A DNA stretch of 60,963 bases from the NCBI RefSeq assembly GCF_002364335.1, contig NZ_DEXW01000031.1, positions 12,252 to 73,214 of the forward strand. Reading direction: 5' to 3'. Under the pieces are notes generated by a model. That model worked only from the letters and a program-made list of their open reading frames with translations. It was not told the DNA's origin and did not search any database. Within the stretch, counting starts at the first letter, position 1, and each line of letters begins with the position of its first letter. This stretch comes from Winogradskyella sp. UBA3174 (GTDB taxonomy: Bacteria; Bacteroidota; Bacteroidia; Flavobacteriales; Flavobacteriaceae). Positions 17,628 through 26,760 of the stretch are shown here, piece by piece. A program made the translations under genes and the position numbers.

Positions 17628-19312
17628 TAAAAAGGCGCATTACATGTAAAACTAATTTGCTCTTTTTTCATAGGATGCTCAAAACTCAACCACTCTGCAT
17701 GAAGATGTAGTCTATTTGAAAGTACTCCATATAAATCATCACCGACTATAGCCATATTTAAACCTTTATAATGCGCAGCGTGCACTCTAAGCTGGTGCGT
17801 CCGACCAGATATAGGATAAAAATGAATTCTAGTTTTACCGTTTTCAACTTTTAAAACCTCATATTGGGTTCGAGCCGCTTTACCATACTCGTAACACACC
17901 AATTGTCTTGGTCTATTATCTAGGTCTACTCTTAGTGGTAAATCTATTGTACCTTCTTCTGTCTTTAATTCACCTTCTAATAAAGCCACATAGCGTTTTT
18001 TAATGGTTCGCTTTATAAACTGTTTTTGAAGATGTTTATGTATCCTTTCATTTTTAGCGACTATTAACAGACCCGATGTAGACATATCTAAACGATGCAC
18101 CAATAATGGCCCTGTTGCATTTGGCAGATAAGCTTTCATTCGAGATAAAACTGAATCCTTAATAGTTTTACCAGGTACAGATAAGAATTCATTAGGTTTA
18201 TTTAAGACCAATAAAGAATCATCCTCATAAACAATCTCTATTTCACCCGTAAAAGTTCCTGATGTTAAAATAGGATTAGGCTCTACATTTAAACCTTGCA
18301 TCATATGACCTAATATGGGTTCACATTTACCACGACAAGACGGATAGTATTGTTTATGCTTCCTTACTTCAGATTTTGGTGAACTTCCCCACCAAAATTC
18401 AGCCATAGCTATTGGAGTCATCTCATTTTTATAAGCAAATTGAAATAGTTTTGGTGCGGCACATTCACCAGCACCAGCAGGTGGTTGTCCTAAATCAGTT
18501 GTATTGAAAATATCAATTAAATCTTTAGATGTTCCCTTGTGATTTAGAAAGCGATATTTCTCATGCAATTGCTTTTGTAATACTGCAGACCTCACTTTAC
18601 GTTCCGCTTTTAAACTATCTATTGGTTGTTGAAATGTTAGTAAGTTGGTTTCAGTAGCTTTAATTTTAGCATTCCAATCTTTTTTTAAATCCCTTAGCCT
18701 AAAGTGATAATAAATACTTTGCTTTTTTAAATCTTCTATTAAATCCGCATAAGCTTCAATAGATAAATTAGCTTTGCCTTCTATCCTTTTCTCATTTCGT
18801 TTTTTCTTTTCAAACTTTATAAAGGCTTTAAAATTTTCTAAAGCTTTCTCATAACTAAGTTTTATAGTATCAATATTTTCTTTTGCGTCTAAATAATCAC
18901 TGTTTGCTTCTAAAACTTCAATTTCTGAATTAAATACGTTTAATTTAGCTTCGCCTAGTTTGTAAAACCCATCAGGATTCAAATTATCATAAATAGGAGG
19001 CACAAATCCGTTTAAAAAATTATGCTCTGCTAGCTTACCAGAAAATGCCGCTAAATAACCTATTTTACCAGATTTACATTTTACAACCATAACTCCAAAC
19101 ATTTTACCTATTTTTAGCCCAGATTTAGCTCCATCTAAACCAAAATTATGATTAAATTCAGATTGTGACATTAAGTAATCTTGAAGTTCTTCAGATGCTT
19201 TTACTGTTAAAGGATGTGGCGTATAATAAAATGGATAGGTAAACGCTTTGGGTAAAATCTCAGTGTTTTCAGTATCTATAGAATGAAAAAAGTTGCCGTC
19301 GCTTGCAAACAT
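17627..19312 (-). CDS. RluA-family pseudouridine synthase with large N-terminal extension
   Basis: A 561-residue protein, about twice the usual RluA length. Residues about 365-561 are the pseudouridine synthase domain: IVYEDDSLLVLNKPNEFLSVP, the catalytic-aspartate motif LLVHRLDMSTSGLLIVAK, and PISGRTHQLRVHAAH. The first 350 residues hold an N-terminal globular part (FGVMVVKCKSGKIGYLAAFSG), a charged coiled-coil of about 120 residues, and a conserved-looking block GAGECAAPKLFQFAYKNEM / PIAMAEFWWG / YYPSCRGKCEPILGHMMQG with three or four cysteines. No S4 domain is seen. It modifies uridine in rRNA or tRNA; the target is unknown. I know such long forms from Bacteroidota and some gammaproteobacteria, without an assigned N-terminal role. 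Confidence 0.87.
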   Translation of the reverse strand: MFASDGNFFHSIDTENTEILPKAFTYPFYYTPHPLTVKASEELQDYLMSQSEFNHNFGLDGAKSGLKIGKMFGVMVVKCKSGKIGYLAAFSGKLAEHNFLNGFVPPIYDNLNPDGFYKLGEAKLNVFNSEIEVLEANSDYLDAKENIDTIKLSYEKALENFKAFIKFEKKKRNEKRIEGKANLSIEAYADLIEDLKKQSIYYHFRLRDLKKDWNAKIKATETNLLTFQQPIDSLKAERKVRSAVLQKQLHEKYRFLNHKGTSKDLIDIFNTTDLGQPPAGAGECAAPKLFQFAYKNEMTPIAMAEFWWGSSPKSEVRKHKQYYPSCRGKCEPILGHMMQGLNVEPNPILTSGTFTGEIEIVYEDDSLLVLNKPNEFLSVPGKTIKDSVLSRMKAYLPNATGPLLVHRLDMSTSGLLIVAKNERIHKHLQKQFIKRTIKKRYVALLEGELKTEEGTIDLPLRVDLDNRPRQLVCYEYGKAARTQYEVLKVENGKTRIHFYPISGRTHQLRVHAAHYKGLNMAIVGDDLYGVLSNRLHLHAEWLSFEHPMKKEQISFTCNAPF

Positions 19313-19427
19313 TAGTTGGTATTATTTAAGCTGCAAAGAAACAAAATAATAAATCAAAATAGTACTTTTTGAGTTTGGCATCAAAATTGAAATTACAACT
19401 ATAACCTTAACAATTAAACACAAGATT

Positions 19428-20609
19428 ATGAAACGATTTTTACTTTTAACAGTCCTAGTTTCGGTACTGGTATCTTGTAGTACCAAGAAACAAATTGAAC
19501 AGGCCATTAGTCAAGGAAACTATGATGTGGCTATTAATGATGCTTTAAGGCGACTAGAAAACAATAAAGACAAAAAGCGTAAACAAGAGTATGTAAAAAT
19601 GCTTAAAGATGCTTACGGTAAAGTCTTAGCAGAAGATTTGGCTACAATTAAGCAATTAAAAAAAGACGGCAACCCTGAGTTGTTTGATGATATCTATGAG
19701 AGCTATATAGATTTAGACACCAGACAAAATGCAATAAAACGCATTATGCCATTACAAATAAATGGTAAGCCTGTAACCTTTACGTTTAATGATTATAGTG
19801 ATGCTATTGTAGATTATCGTTATAAAACATCAGATTATATTATTGATAAAGGTATAGAAATATTAGATCTTAACGGAAAGCAAAATGCTCGTAAAGCGCA
19901 TGGCTTATTTGAGTATGTAGAATCTATTAACCCAAATTTTGAAGAAGTAAGAGATTTAATGGAAGAAGCACATTATAAAGGAATCGATTATGTTTTTGTT
20001 TCAATAAAAAATAATACTGAACAAATTATACCAGAACGTTTAGAGGCTGAATTATTAGATTTTAACACGTATGGACTAAATCAATTCTGGACAACCTACC
20101 ATGCTGTAGCAGATGATTCTTTGAATTATGATTTTGCCATGGAATTACAATTAAAACAAATTAATATTTCACCAGAACGAATTAATGAGCGCCAATTATT
20201 AAGAGAAAGGGACATTGTTGACGGATGGGAATACGAATTAGATGCCAATGGTAATGTTGCTAAAGATAGCTTGGGTAACGATATTAAAGTCGATAAAATT
20301 ATAAATGTACGTGCTCGATTAGTAGAAGTCATTCAAACCAAATCTACACAAGTTATTGCAGATGTTGTTTATAACGATTTAAGTAAAAATCAAATCATTG
20401 ACACATTTACCATAGACAGTGGCTATGTTTTTGAAAACATCTTTGCCCGTTTTAAAGGTGATAGACGTGCTCTAAACAGAGACGATGCAGATCTTATAAG
20501 GCTGCAACAGATTAACTTTCCTACCGATGAACAAATGGTATATGATACAGGTGAAGATTTAAAACTGAAACTAAAGGATATAATTAGTGCCTATCGCTTG
20601 GGTAATTAA
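19428..20609 (+). CDS. Lipoprotein of unknown function, helical repeats
   Basis: A 393-residue predicted lipoprotein (MKRFLLLTVLVSVLVSC, cysteine at residue 17). The N-terminal part looks like TPR-type helices (AISQGNYDVAINDALRRLEN, YVKMLKDAYGKVLAEDLATI). The rest mixes helices with a beta-rich segment around residues 180-330 (FVSIKNNTEQIIPERLEAEL, NVRARLVEVIQTKSTQVIAD). It is a conserved Bacteroidota-type envelope protein with no family name I can give. It is followed closely by a strong terminator, so it is likely monocistronic. Confidence 0.65.
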   Translation: MKRFLLLTVLVSVLVSCSTKKQIEQAISQGNYDVAINDALRRLENNKDKKRKQEYVKMLKDAYGKVLAEDLATIKQLKKDGNPELFDDIYESYIDLDTRQNAIKRIMPLQINGKPVTFTFNDYSDAIVDYRYKTSDYIIDKGIEILDLNGKQNARKAHGLFEYVESINPNFEEVRDLMEEAHYKGIDYVFVSIKNNTEQIIPERLEAELLDFNTYGLNQFWTTYHAVADDSLNYDFAMELQLKQINISPERINERQLLRERDIVDGWEYELDANGNVAKDSLGNDIKVDKIINVRARLVEVIQTKSTQVIADVVYNDLSKNQIIDTFTIDSGYVFENIFARFKGDRRALNRDDADLIRLQQINFPTDEQMVYDTGEDLKLKLKDIISAYRLGN

Positions 20610-20611
20610 TT

Positions 20612-20642
20612 AAAAGCCTCTCAAATTTGAGAGGCTTTTTTT
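20612..20642 (+). terminator. Strong hairpin terminator
   Basis: AAAAGCCTCTCAAA and TTTGAGAGGCTTTT form an uninterrupted 28-base palindrome followed by T, three bases after the stop codon of the upstream lipoprotein gene. Confidence 0.88.
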
Positions 20643-20665
20643 ATATATAATTTCAGTTTTAAAGA

Positions 20666-20673
20666 TATCTTTG
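20666..20673 (+). promoter_or_regulatory. Candidate -7 box for rdgB
   Basis: TATCTTTG, a complete match to the -7 consensus, 18 bases before the rdgB ATG. The -33 position is AT-rich without a clear TTG. A second TAnnTTTG-like box (TAAATTTG) lies too close to the start codon. Confidence 0.5.
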
Positions 20674-20691
20674 AACTATTAAATTTGAAAC

Positions 20692-21264
20692 ATGGAAATA
20701 GTCTTCGCCACAAACAATCTCAACAAAATAAAGGAAGTACAAGCTTTAATGCCTAAGCATATTAAACTACTTAGTCTAGCAGACATAATGTGTATAGAAG
20801 ACATACCAGAAACACAGCCTACAATTGAAGCTAACGCAATACAAAAAGCCGAGTACGTTAAAACTAACTATGGTTATGATTGTTTTGCGGATGATACTGG
20901 TTTAGAAGTTAAAGCTCTAAATGGTGAACCTGGTGTTTATTCAGCCCGTTATGCAGGTTCACAGCGAAATTCTAATGATAACATGACTAAGGTATTAACT
21001 GAGTTAAACACTAAAAGCAATAGAAACGCACAGTTTAAAACCGTAATAGCACTACATTTAAACGGTGAGTTAAAAACGTTTACTGGAATTTGCAAAGGTG
21101 AAATCACCAAGGAAAAACATGGTAAAGACGGATTTGGCTACGACCCAATTTTTAAAGCTGAAGGTAATATTAAGACCTTTGCTGAAATCTCATTAGAAGA
21201 AAAAAACAAAATTGGTCATCGTGGTAAAGCTGTTAGTCAGCTCATAGAGTTTTTAGAGAGATAA
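20692..21264 (+). CDS. rdgB: XTP/dITP pyrophosphatase (RdgB/HAM1)
   Basis: A 190-residue nucleotide-pool cleaning enzyme that hydrolyses XTP, ITP and dITP. The diagnostic N-terminus is present (MEIVFATNNLNKIKEVQ, substrate-binding T/S-x-N-x-x-K), as are DCFADDTGLEVKALNGEPGV with catalytic acidic residues, YSARYAG, GFGYDPIF and the C-terminal EKNKIGHRGKA. Length is normal. It has its own candidate promoter and a hairpin after it. Confidence 0.96.
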   Translation: MEIVFATNNLNKIKEVQALMPKHIKLLSLADIMCIEDIPETQPTIEANAIQKAEYVKTNYGYDCFADDTGLEVKALNGEPGVYSARYAGSQRNSNDNMTKVLTELNTKSNRNAQFKTVIALHLNGELKTFTGICKGEITKEKHGKDGFGYDPIFKAEGNIKTFAEISLEEKNKIGHRGKAVSQLIEFLER

Positions 21265-21279
21265 GAATTGCATCTATTC

Positions 21280-21315
21280 TTAACCTCAATAAAGCAAAGA
21301 TTTAGATGAGGTTAA
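21280..21315 (+). terminator. Hairpin after rdgB
   Basis: TTAACCTCA (21280-21288) pairs with TGAGGTTAA (21307-21315), with an 18-base loop, followed by TTTTCTTTTA. A moderate terminator. Confidence 0.55.
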
Positions 21316-21363
21316 TTTTCTTTTATAAATTTAGTTCTAGTTAATTACGAAAAAAAAATAACG

Positions 21364-22164
21364 ATGAGAAAAATACGCTTACTTTCCTTAATTATTATAA
21401 CTACAATGAGTTCTTGTAAAGAAGATGTAAACAGGAAAGAGAGCGAAGAAACAAAAGATAAGATCTCAATTAAAGAAGGATTAAACGAAATTCATTTTTT
21501 CACTACAGATAGCATTAAAATATATGGTGACTTATATAAACAGAGTAATACAGCTCCTACCCTTTTAATTTTTCATCAAGCTGGTTCAAATGCTAAAGCA
21601 GAATATAATAGCATTTTACCAGAGCTAGAAAAACAAGGATTCAATATTCTAACAATAGATCAGCGTGTTGGTGGAAATCATTTTCACGGAGGCACAAACA
21701 GAACCGTAAACGAAATTAAGAACAAGCAATACAATTATTGTGATGTCTATCCAGATTTAGTTGCAGCATTAGCTTATATGAAAAATAGCCGTTTTAATGG
21801 TAAAATAATAATTTGGGGAAGTAGTTATAGCGGATCTTTAGCGATAAAACTAGCCAATGAAAACCAAGACATTATAAATGGTGTTTTAGCTTTTTCACCT
21901 GCTTCTGGTGGACCAATGGAAGCTTGTAAACCAGATGCTTATTTTGAATCTTTAAAATTACCGTTACTACTTTTAAGACCCTTCTCAGAAATGCAAAGTA
22001 GACAGTCTCAAGCTCAGTTTGATCTAGCAAAGCAGTATGGTCATCAAACTTATATTGCTCAAAATGGCGCTCATGGGTCTTCTATGTTAGATGCTCGCCG
22101 TGTAGAAGGTAGTACTGTAGACAACTGGAAAACAGTAAACACTTTTTTACAACAGTTTAAATAA
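21364..22164 (+). CDS. Alpha/beta-hydrolase lipoprotein (dienelactone-hydrolase-like)
   Basis: A 266-residue predicted lipoprotein (MRKIRLLSLIIITTMSSC) with an alpha/beta-hydrolase fold: LLIFHQAGSN holds the oxyanion strand-loop, FNILTIDQRVGG the second strand, IIIWGSSYSGS the nucleophile elbow (GxSxS, last glycine displaced) and AQNGAHGSS the catalytic histidine. The acid is probably in LLLLRPFSE or the following loop; I cannot place it surely. It would hydrolyse an ester or amide in the periplasm. The next gene starts two bases after its stop codon, so the pair is one transcript. Confidence 0.78.
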   Translation: MRKIRLLSLIIITTMSSCKEDVNRKESEETKDKISIKEGLNEIHFFTTDSIKIYGDLYKQSNTAPTLLIFHQAGSNAKAEYNSILPELEKQGFNILTIDQRVGGNHFHGGTNRTVNEIKNKQYNYCDVYPDLVAALAYMKNSRFNGKIIIWGSSYSGSLAIKLANENQDIINGVLAFSPASGGPMEACKPDAYFESLKLPLLLLRPFSEMQSRQSQAQFDLAKQYGHQTYIAQNGAHGSSMLDARRVEGSTVDNWKTVNTFLQQFK

Positions 22165-22165
22165 G

Positions 22166-22516
22166 ATGGCTAAAGTTTTATATCGTATTTATGTTATAGA
22201 ATTATCGAAACGTGTCTATACAGAAAACACAAAATTTAGAAATGCTAATCCTCAATTTAATGGTGTATTAGAATGTTTATACGTTGGTATGACTAGCAAA
22301 ATGCCTAAAGAACGTTTTTCTCAACATAAAACTGGTTACAGGAATAAAAAAGGACATAAACTATCGTCTAACATTGTAGAAAAATATGGCTTGTATTTGC
22401 GACCAAGCCTCTATAATCATATTGATCCATTTTTCACTAGAAAAGAAGCACTTGTAGCCGAAGAACAAATTGCATTAGAATTGCGCAGAGAACGTTACGC
22501 TGTTTGGTTTAACTAA
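22166..22516 (+). CDS. Small stand-alone GIY-YIG domain protein
   Basis: A 116-residue protein that fits the GIY-YIG nuclease fold: RIYVIEL stands for the GIY strand, CLYVGMTSKMPKERFSQHK for YIG with the downstream catalytic arginine and histidine region, and AEEQIALELRRERYAVW for the metal-binding glutamate helix. There is a longer insertion between GIY and YIG (about 20 residues) than in UvrC. Few proteins of this type have been characterised; DNA cleavage is inferred. It shares its transcript with the hydrolase lipoprotein (2-base gap), and its TAA overlaps the TAG of bshA (CTAA). Confidence 0.72.
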   Translation: MAKVLYRIYVIELSKRVYTENTKFRNANPQFNGVLECLYVGMTSKMPKERFSQHKTGYRNKKGHKLSSNIVEKYGLYLRPSLYNHIDPFFTRKEALVAEEQIALELRRERYAVWFN

Positions 22517-23649
22517 ACAACTAAAAAACTCTTTAGTGTTTCCTCATAAATTTTTTCATACATAGGTACAACATTGTGTAAATCAAACTTCTTTGATTGT
22601 TGTTTTGCATTTGCTTTAAATTGATCTAAAACATCTAGATCAGATAAGATTTTAAGTGCGTTTGCCGTCATATCTTTAATGTCATTTACATCACTTAAAT
22701 ATCCTGAATATCCATGTTCATTAACTTCTGGTAAACCACCAGTATTAGTAGATATAACTGGCACACTACTTGCCATAGCTTCTAAAGCTGCTAAACCAAA
22801 ACTTTCTGTTTGTGATGGTAATAAAAACAAATCACTAAAACATAAAACACGATCTATCTCATTACTATTTCCTAAAAACACAATACGGTCAGAAATACCT
22901 AACTCTTCAGCTAAACGTTCTGCTGGTTCTTTTTCAGGTCCTTCACCAACCATCATAAGTTTTGCAGGAATTTCATTTTGAATATTATTAAAAATCCTAA
23001 TAACATCTGGGATCTGTTTTACTTCTCTGAAGTTACTAATATGTGTTACAATGCGTTCATTATCCTCTGCCATCATAGCACGTTGGCAATCCGTAAAATT
23101 ACTTTGATGTTTTTCTAAATCAATAAAATTAGGGATAACTCTAATATCTTTCTTAATATTAAATAAGCGATTCGTATCTTTTTTTAAATTTTCTGAAACA
23201 GAAGTCACTGCATCTGACTTATTGATACTAAATGTTACAGCCGGCTTATAAAATGCATGGCTTCCTACTAGTGTAATATCAGTACCATGTAAAGTAGTTA
23301 CTATTGGGATATAAATACCTTCATCTTTTAGCATCTGCTGAGCCATATATGCGGCATATGCGTGTGGTATAGCATAATGTACATGTAACAACTCAATGCC
23401 GTGTAGCTTAACCATATCAACTAACTTACTAGACAAAGCTAACTCATAGGGTTGATAATGAAATAATGGATATTCTGGCACATGTACTTCATGAAAATGA
23501 AGATTACTACCTAGTAATTCTAGCCTTACTGGCTGCTTATAAGTTATAAAGTGTATCTCATGACCTCGTTTTGAAAGTTCTAAACCAAGTTCTGTAGCCA
23601 CGACTCCACTACCTCCAAAGGTAGGATAACAAACAATTCCTATTTTCAT
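22513..23649 (-). CDS. bshA: N-acetyl-alpha-D-glucosaminyl L-malate synthase (bacillithiol pathway)
   Basis: A 378-residue GT4-family glycosyltransferase. The start is ATG 23649, giving MKIGIVCYPTFGGSGVVATEL, the nucleotide-sugar-binding glycine loop of BshA; a longer reading from 23694 lacks an ATG. Other BshA marks are VTTLHGTDITLVG, SVSENLKKDT, VPNFIDLEKH and the retaining-GT E-x7-E motif in SQTESFGLAALEAMASS. It joins UDP-GlcNAc to L-malate, the first step of bacillithiol. Other bsh genes are not in the window. Confidence 0.94.
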   Translation of the reverse strand: MKIGIVCYPTFGGSGVVATELGLELSKRGHEIHFITYKQPVRLELLGSNLHFHEVHVPEYPLFHYQPYELALSSKLVDMVKLHGIELLHVHYAIPHAYAAYMAQQMLKDEGIYIPIVTTLHGTDITLVGSHAFYKPAVTFSINKSDAVTSVSENLKKDTNRLFNIKKDIRVIPNFIDLEKHQSNFTDCQRAMMAEDNERIVTHISNFREVKQIPDVIRIFNNIQNEIPAKLMMVGEGPEKEPAERLAEELGISDRIVFLGNSNEIDRVLCFSDLFLLPSQTESFGLAALEAMASSVPVISTNTGGLPEVNEHGYSGYLSDVNDIKDMTANALKILSDLDVLDQFKANAKQQSKKFDLHNVVPMYEKIYEETLKSFLVV

Positions 23650-23764
23650 GTAAAAGTTGTAAATATTTAAAGTTAATAAACTATAAAGTCTCAATTTTAT
23701 TAAAATCCTTACAGTTTTATCTAAAATTATAAAGTTATATATTTTAAAGAATTAGGTTTCAACT

Positions 23765-23801
23765 TTAAGTGCTTTTTAACTTTATAATTTTAAGCACTTA
23801 A
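23765..23801 (-). terminator. Possible hairpin after the GH3 fusion gene
   Basis: TTAAGTGCTT and AAGCACTTAA pair over 10 bases with a 17-base loop, directly after the leftward stop codon. The U tract is poor, so this is a weak terminator or an RNA-stability element. Confidence 0.35.
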
Positions 23802-23802
23802 T

Positions 23803-26760
23803 TTATTCAATAATCGCCTCATAAATTAAACGTTGAATTTCAGTTCTAATATTTTCACGTAATAATAAATTTTTACCAGCCTCTGGATACGTTCTATTCG
23901 CTAAAAAGATATAGACAATATCTTCCTCAGGATCAGCCCATGCATATGTTCCAGTAAAGCCAGAATGCCCAAAACTTGTCATAGATAAACATCCACAAGT
24001 AGGTCCTTCTTCACCTAACTGTGGTTTATCAAAACCTATCCCTCTTCTATTGTCTGAATCGCAGTAATAACAGGTATTAAATTTATCTACAGTTTCGTTT
24101 TTAAAGTAACGTTTGCCACCATAAAACCCTTTCTGTAAGTACATTTGCATTATTTTGGCAACATCATTTGCATTGCTAAAAACACCTGCATGTCCTCCAA
24201 CACCTCCTTGCATGGCTGCTCCCATATCGTGTACATAACCGTGTACTTTTTTATAGCGGTAATAATTATCGACTTCTGTTGGGACAATATCCTTTAAACT
24301 AAATTTTTCTCTCGGATTATAAGTGGTGTAGTTAGCACCTAATGATTTATAAAAACGATCTTGAGTAATCTCACTTAAAGATTTATCATAAAACCCCTCT
24401 AAATATGATTTTAGAATGTAATAAGGCAAGTCACTATAACGATAACGTAACCTAGAAAGTAAGTCTGTTTCAATAATTATTTTTTGAATTGAATCTTGGT
24501 AATCGTTACGCATAAAAAGCGTATTAATGACTTCTACATTAAACTCCTTACTTCGTTTTGATCTGTAATATTTAGGGTCTGGCTTTTTAGTGACACTATC
24601 TAATGTGGCATAATAAAAAGGAATCCAAGGTTTTAGTTGCGCGTAATGAGACAACATTTTTTTAAGTGTTATGTTTTCTTTGTTAGAACCTTTGTATGCA
24701 GGTAATAGTTTTCCTAATTTTGAATTTAAAGATATAGAACCTTTCTCTTCTAGCTCCATTACAATTGGCAATGTTGCTAATATTTTTGTGAGCGATGCAA
24801 CATCATAAACATCATCAAAATCTACTTTGTTTTTTTTAGAATAGGTATGGTAACCAAAATTCTTATTGTAAATCACTTTACCTTTTCTTGCCACCAATAA
24901 TTGAATACCCGGAGTCATTTTGTTATTAACAGCGTGGTTTGCAACTGAATCAATTCTACTTAGTAATTTTGAATCCATACCAACAGTCTCAGGCAAACCA
25001 TAGCTTAAACTTGATAACTCGTTATAAATTTTACCAGTTCCTACTGGAAAAAATGGACCAGTACTTACTGGTAATTTACCTTTAGCTGCTATTGCACCAA
25101 AAACGAGTTGTGCCGATTTTTGTTGTCCAATAACGCTATTTTGATAGCTCATTACAATCCCTTCTATATTATCAACTGAAGCTAATTGGCTTAAAGCATA
25201 AGGTCTTGCAAATACATCTAGAACCACTGTATTAGTTCTCGCTATTTCATAAAGCCATACAAGTTCTTTATCAGAAAACTCAAAGTTTTTCCACGGGTTA
25301 GCATTTGATTTGTGAAAACCAACAATTACAGTATTGTAGTTTTGTAATTTGATTATTAGTTCATCTAGCTTATCTGCTTTTATATGATGAACTTTAGTGT
25401 ATTTTTTTAATTCGTCTAAAAACACAGAACCTTTATCATCACCTAAGGATATATAAGCTACTTTTTTTGTTTCTAAATCTCGCAGTGGTAATATGGATTT
25501 TTCATTCTTAACAACTGTGATAGCATTCTCAATTAAAGCCTCGTATAACACATCGTCCTTTAATCTGTTTAAATCTTCATGAAGATTGTACAATCCTATT
25601 GGACTATAATTATTTAAACCAACCTTGTATTTAGCCATCAATACCTTTTTTACAGAATGTGCTAAACGCTCTTCAGTTATTAATCCTTCGCTAAAGGCCT
25701 CCATGAATTTGGCAACTGCTTTTCCTGGATTTTCAGACATAAGCATTACATCATTGCCAGCAAGAAAAGCCATTAAATCTATTTCACCACCCATAGATAT
25801 AGATTTAGTCGTAACTCCATCTATTCCTTTTGAAACATAATCTGCAGCACCTTTCATAGTCAATGCATCTGTAAAAATGAGACCCTTAAAACCCAACTCA
25901 TCTTTGAGTATATCTGTAACAATATGTTTTGATAACGATGAAGGAAACCCTCTCCTAGATTCTAAACTTGGGACATTAAGATGCGCCACCATAACACTAG
26001 ATAAGCCTTCTTTTATTAATGTTCTGTATGGATATAATTCTACTGAATCAATGCGCTTTTCACTAAAAGAAACAGTAGGAAGTGTTTTATGAGAATCTGC
26101 TTCTGTATCACCATGACCAGGGAAATGCTTTGCATTGGCTAAAACACCAGCACTTTGTATGCCTTTCATAAAAGCTAAGCCTTTTTCAGTGACGTTATCT
26201 CTATCTTCACCAAAAGAACGATTACCAATAATAGGATTTTTAGGATTTGTATTAATATCTACAACTGGCGCAAAATTAAAATGCACACCTAAACGCTTAC
26301 AATGTTCACCAATTTGTCGACCAGTCTGCTCAACTAATTTAGTGTCTGAAATAGCACCAAGTGTCATATTCCAAGGAAAAGCATAAGTAGAATCTAATCG
26401 CATACTCAAACCCCATTCTGCGTCCATACCCACTAAAAGTGGAATATTAGTAGTTGCTTGTAGTTCGTTATTAAGTCTTGCTTGTCTAATTGGTCCTCCT
26501 TTAGAATATATTAAACCACCAATTTTATCGTTTTTAATAAGATTTATAATTTCCTGTTTTTTTAAGCCATCACCATTAGAAAAAATCTGAACCATAAATA
26601 ATTGCCCAATCTTTTCTTTAGTTGACAATGAACCATATATGCTATCTACCCATTTTTGCTGGGCAATCGGGTCTTCTGAAAGTAACGGATTATTGACAAG
26701 GTCTTGCGCAAGGCTGATTTGAAAGCAAGTACATAAATAAATGAGGGCAACGTAACGCAT
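23803..26760 (-). CDS. Exported GH3 beta-N-acetylglucosaminidase fused to a serine beta-lactamase-fold hydrolase (NagZ-AmiE-like)
   Basis: A 985-residue protein from ATG 26760, which gives a clean signal peptide (MRYVALIYLCTCFQISLAQ); a start at 26847 would bury it. Residues about 30-375 are a NagZ-type GH3 domain: VGMDAEWGLSMRLD, ANAKHFPGHGDTEADSHKTLP with the Asp-His acid/base dyad, and GLIFTDALTMKGAADY with the nucleophile aspartate. A GH3 second domain follows (to about 590). Residues about 610-985 are a class C beta-lactamase/DD-peptidase fold: SLTK (nucleophile), YSDLPYYILK (YxN-like) and SFGHSGFTGT (HxG). In Bacillus, NagZ and the beta-lactamase-fold amidase AmiE act in sequence on muropeptides and are separate genes of one operon; here they appear as one protein. 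Confidence 0.9.
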   Translation of the reverse strand: MRYVALIYLCTCFQISLAQDLVNNPLLSEDPIAQQKWVDSIYGSLSTKEKIGQLFMVQIFSNGDGLKKQEIINLIKNDKIGGLIYSKGGPIRQARLNNELQATTNIPLLVGMDAEWGLSMRLDSTYAFPWNMTLGAISDTKLVEQTGRQIGEHCKRLGVHFNFAPVVDINTNPKNPIIGNRSFGEDRDNVTEKGLAFMKGIQSAGVLANAKHFPGHGDTEADSHKTLPTVSFSEKRIDSVELYPYRTLIKEGLSSVMVAHLNVPSLESRRGFPSSLSKHIVTDILKDELGFKGLIFTDALTMKGAADYVSKGIDGVTTKSISMGGEIDLMAFLAGNDVMLMSENPGKAVAKFMEAFSEGLITEERLAHSVKKVLMAKYKVGLNNYSPIGLYNLHEDLNRLKDDVLYEALIENAITVVKNEKSILPLRDLETKKVAYISLGDDKGSVFLDELKKYTKVHHIKADKLDELIIKLQNYNTVIVGFHKSNANPWKNFEFSDKELVWLYEIARTNTVVLDVFARPYALSQLASVDNIEGIVMSYQNSVIGQQKSAQLVFGAIAAKGKLPVSTGPFFPVGTGKIYNELSSLSYGLPETVGMDSKLLSRIDSVANHAVNNKMTPGIQLLVARKGKVIYNKNFGYHTYSKKNKVDFDDVYDVASLTKILATLPIVMELEEKGSISLNSKLGKLLPAYKGSNKENITLKKMLSHYAQLKPWIPFYYATLDSVTKKPDPKYYRSKRSKEFNVEVINTLFMRNDYQDSIQKIIIETDLLSRLRYRYSDLPYYILKSYLEGFYDKSLSEITQDRFYKSLGANYTTYNPREKFSLKDIVPTEVDNYYRYKKVHGYVHDMGAAMQGGVGGHAGVFSNANDVAKIMQMYLQKGFYGGKRYFKNETVDKFNTCYYCDSDNRRGIGFDKPQLGEEGPTCGCLSMTSFGHSGFTGTYAWADPEEDIVYIFLANRTYPEAGKNLLLRENIRTEIQRLIYEAIIE

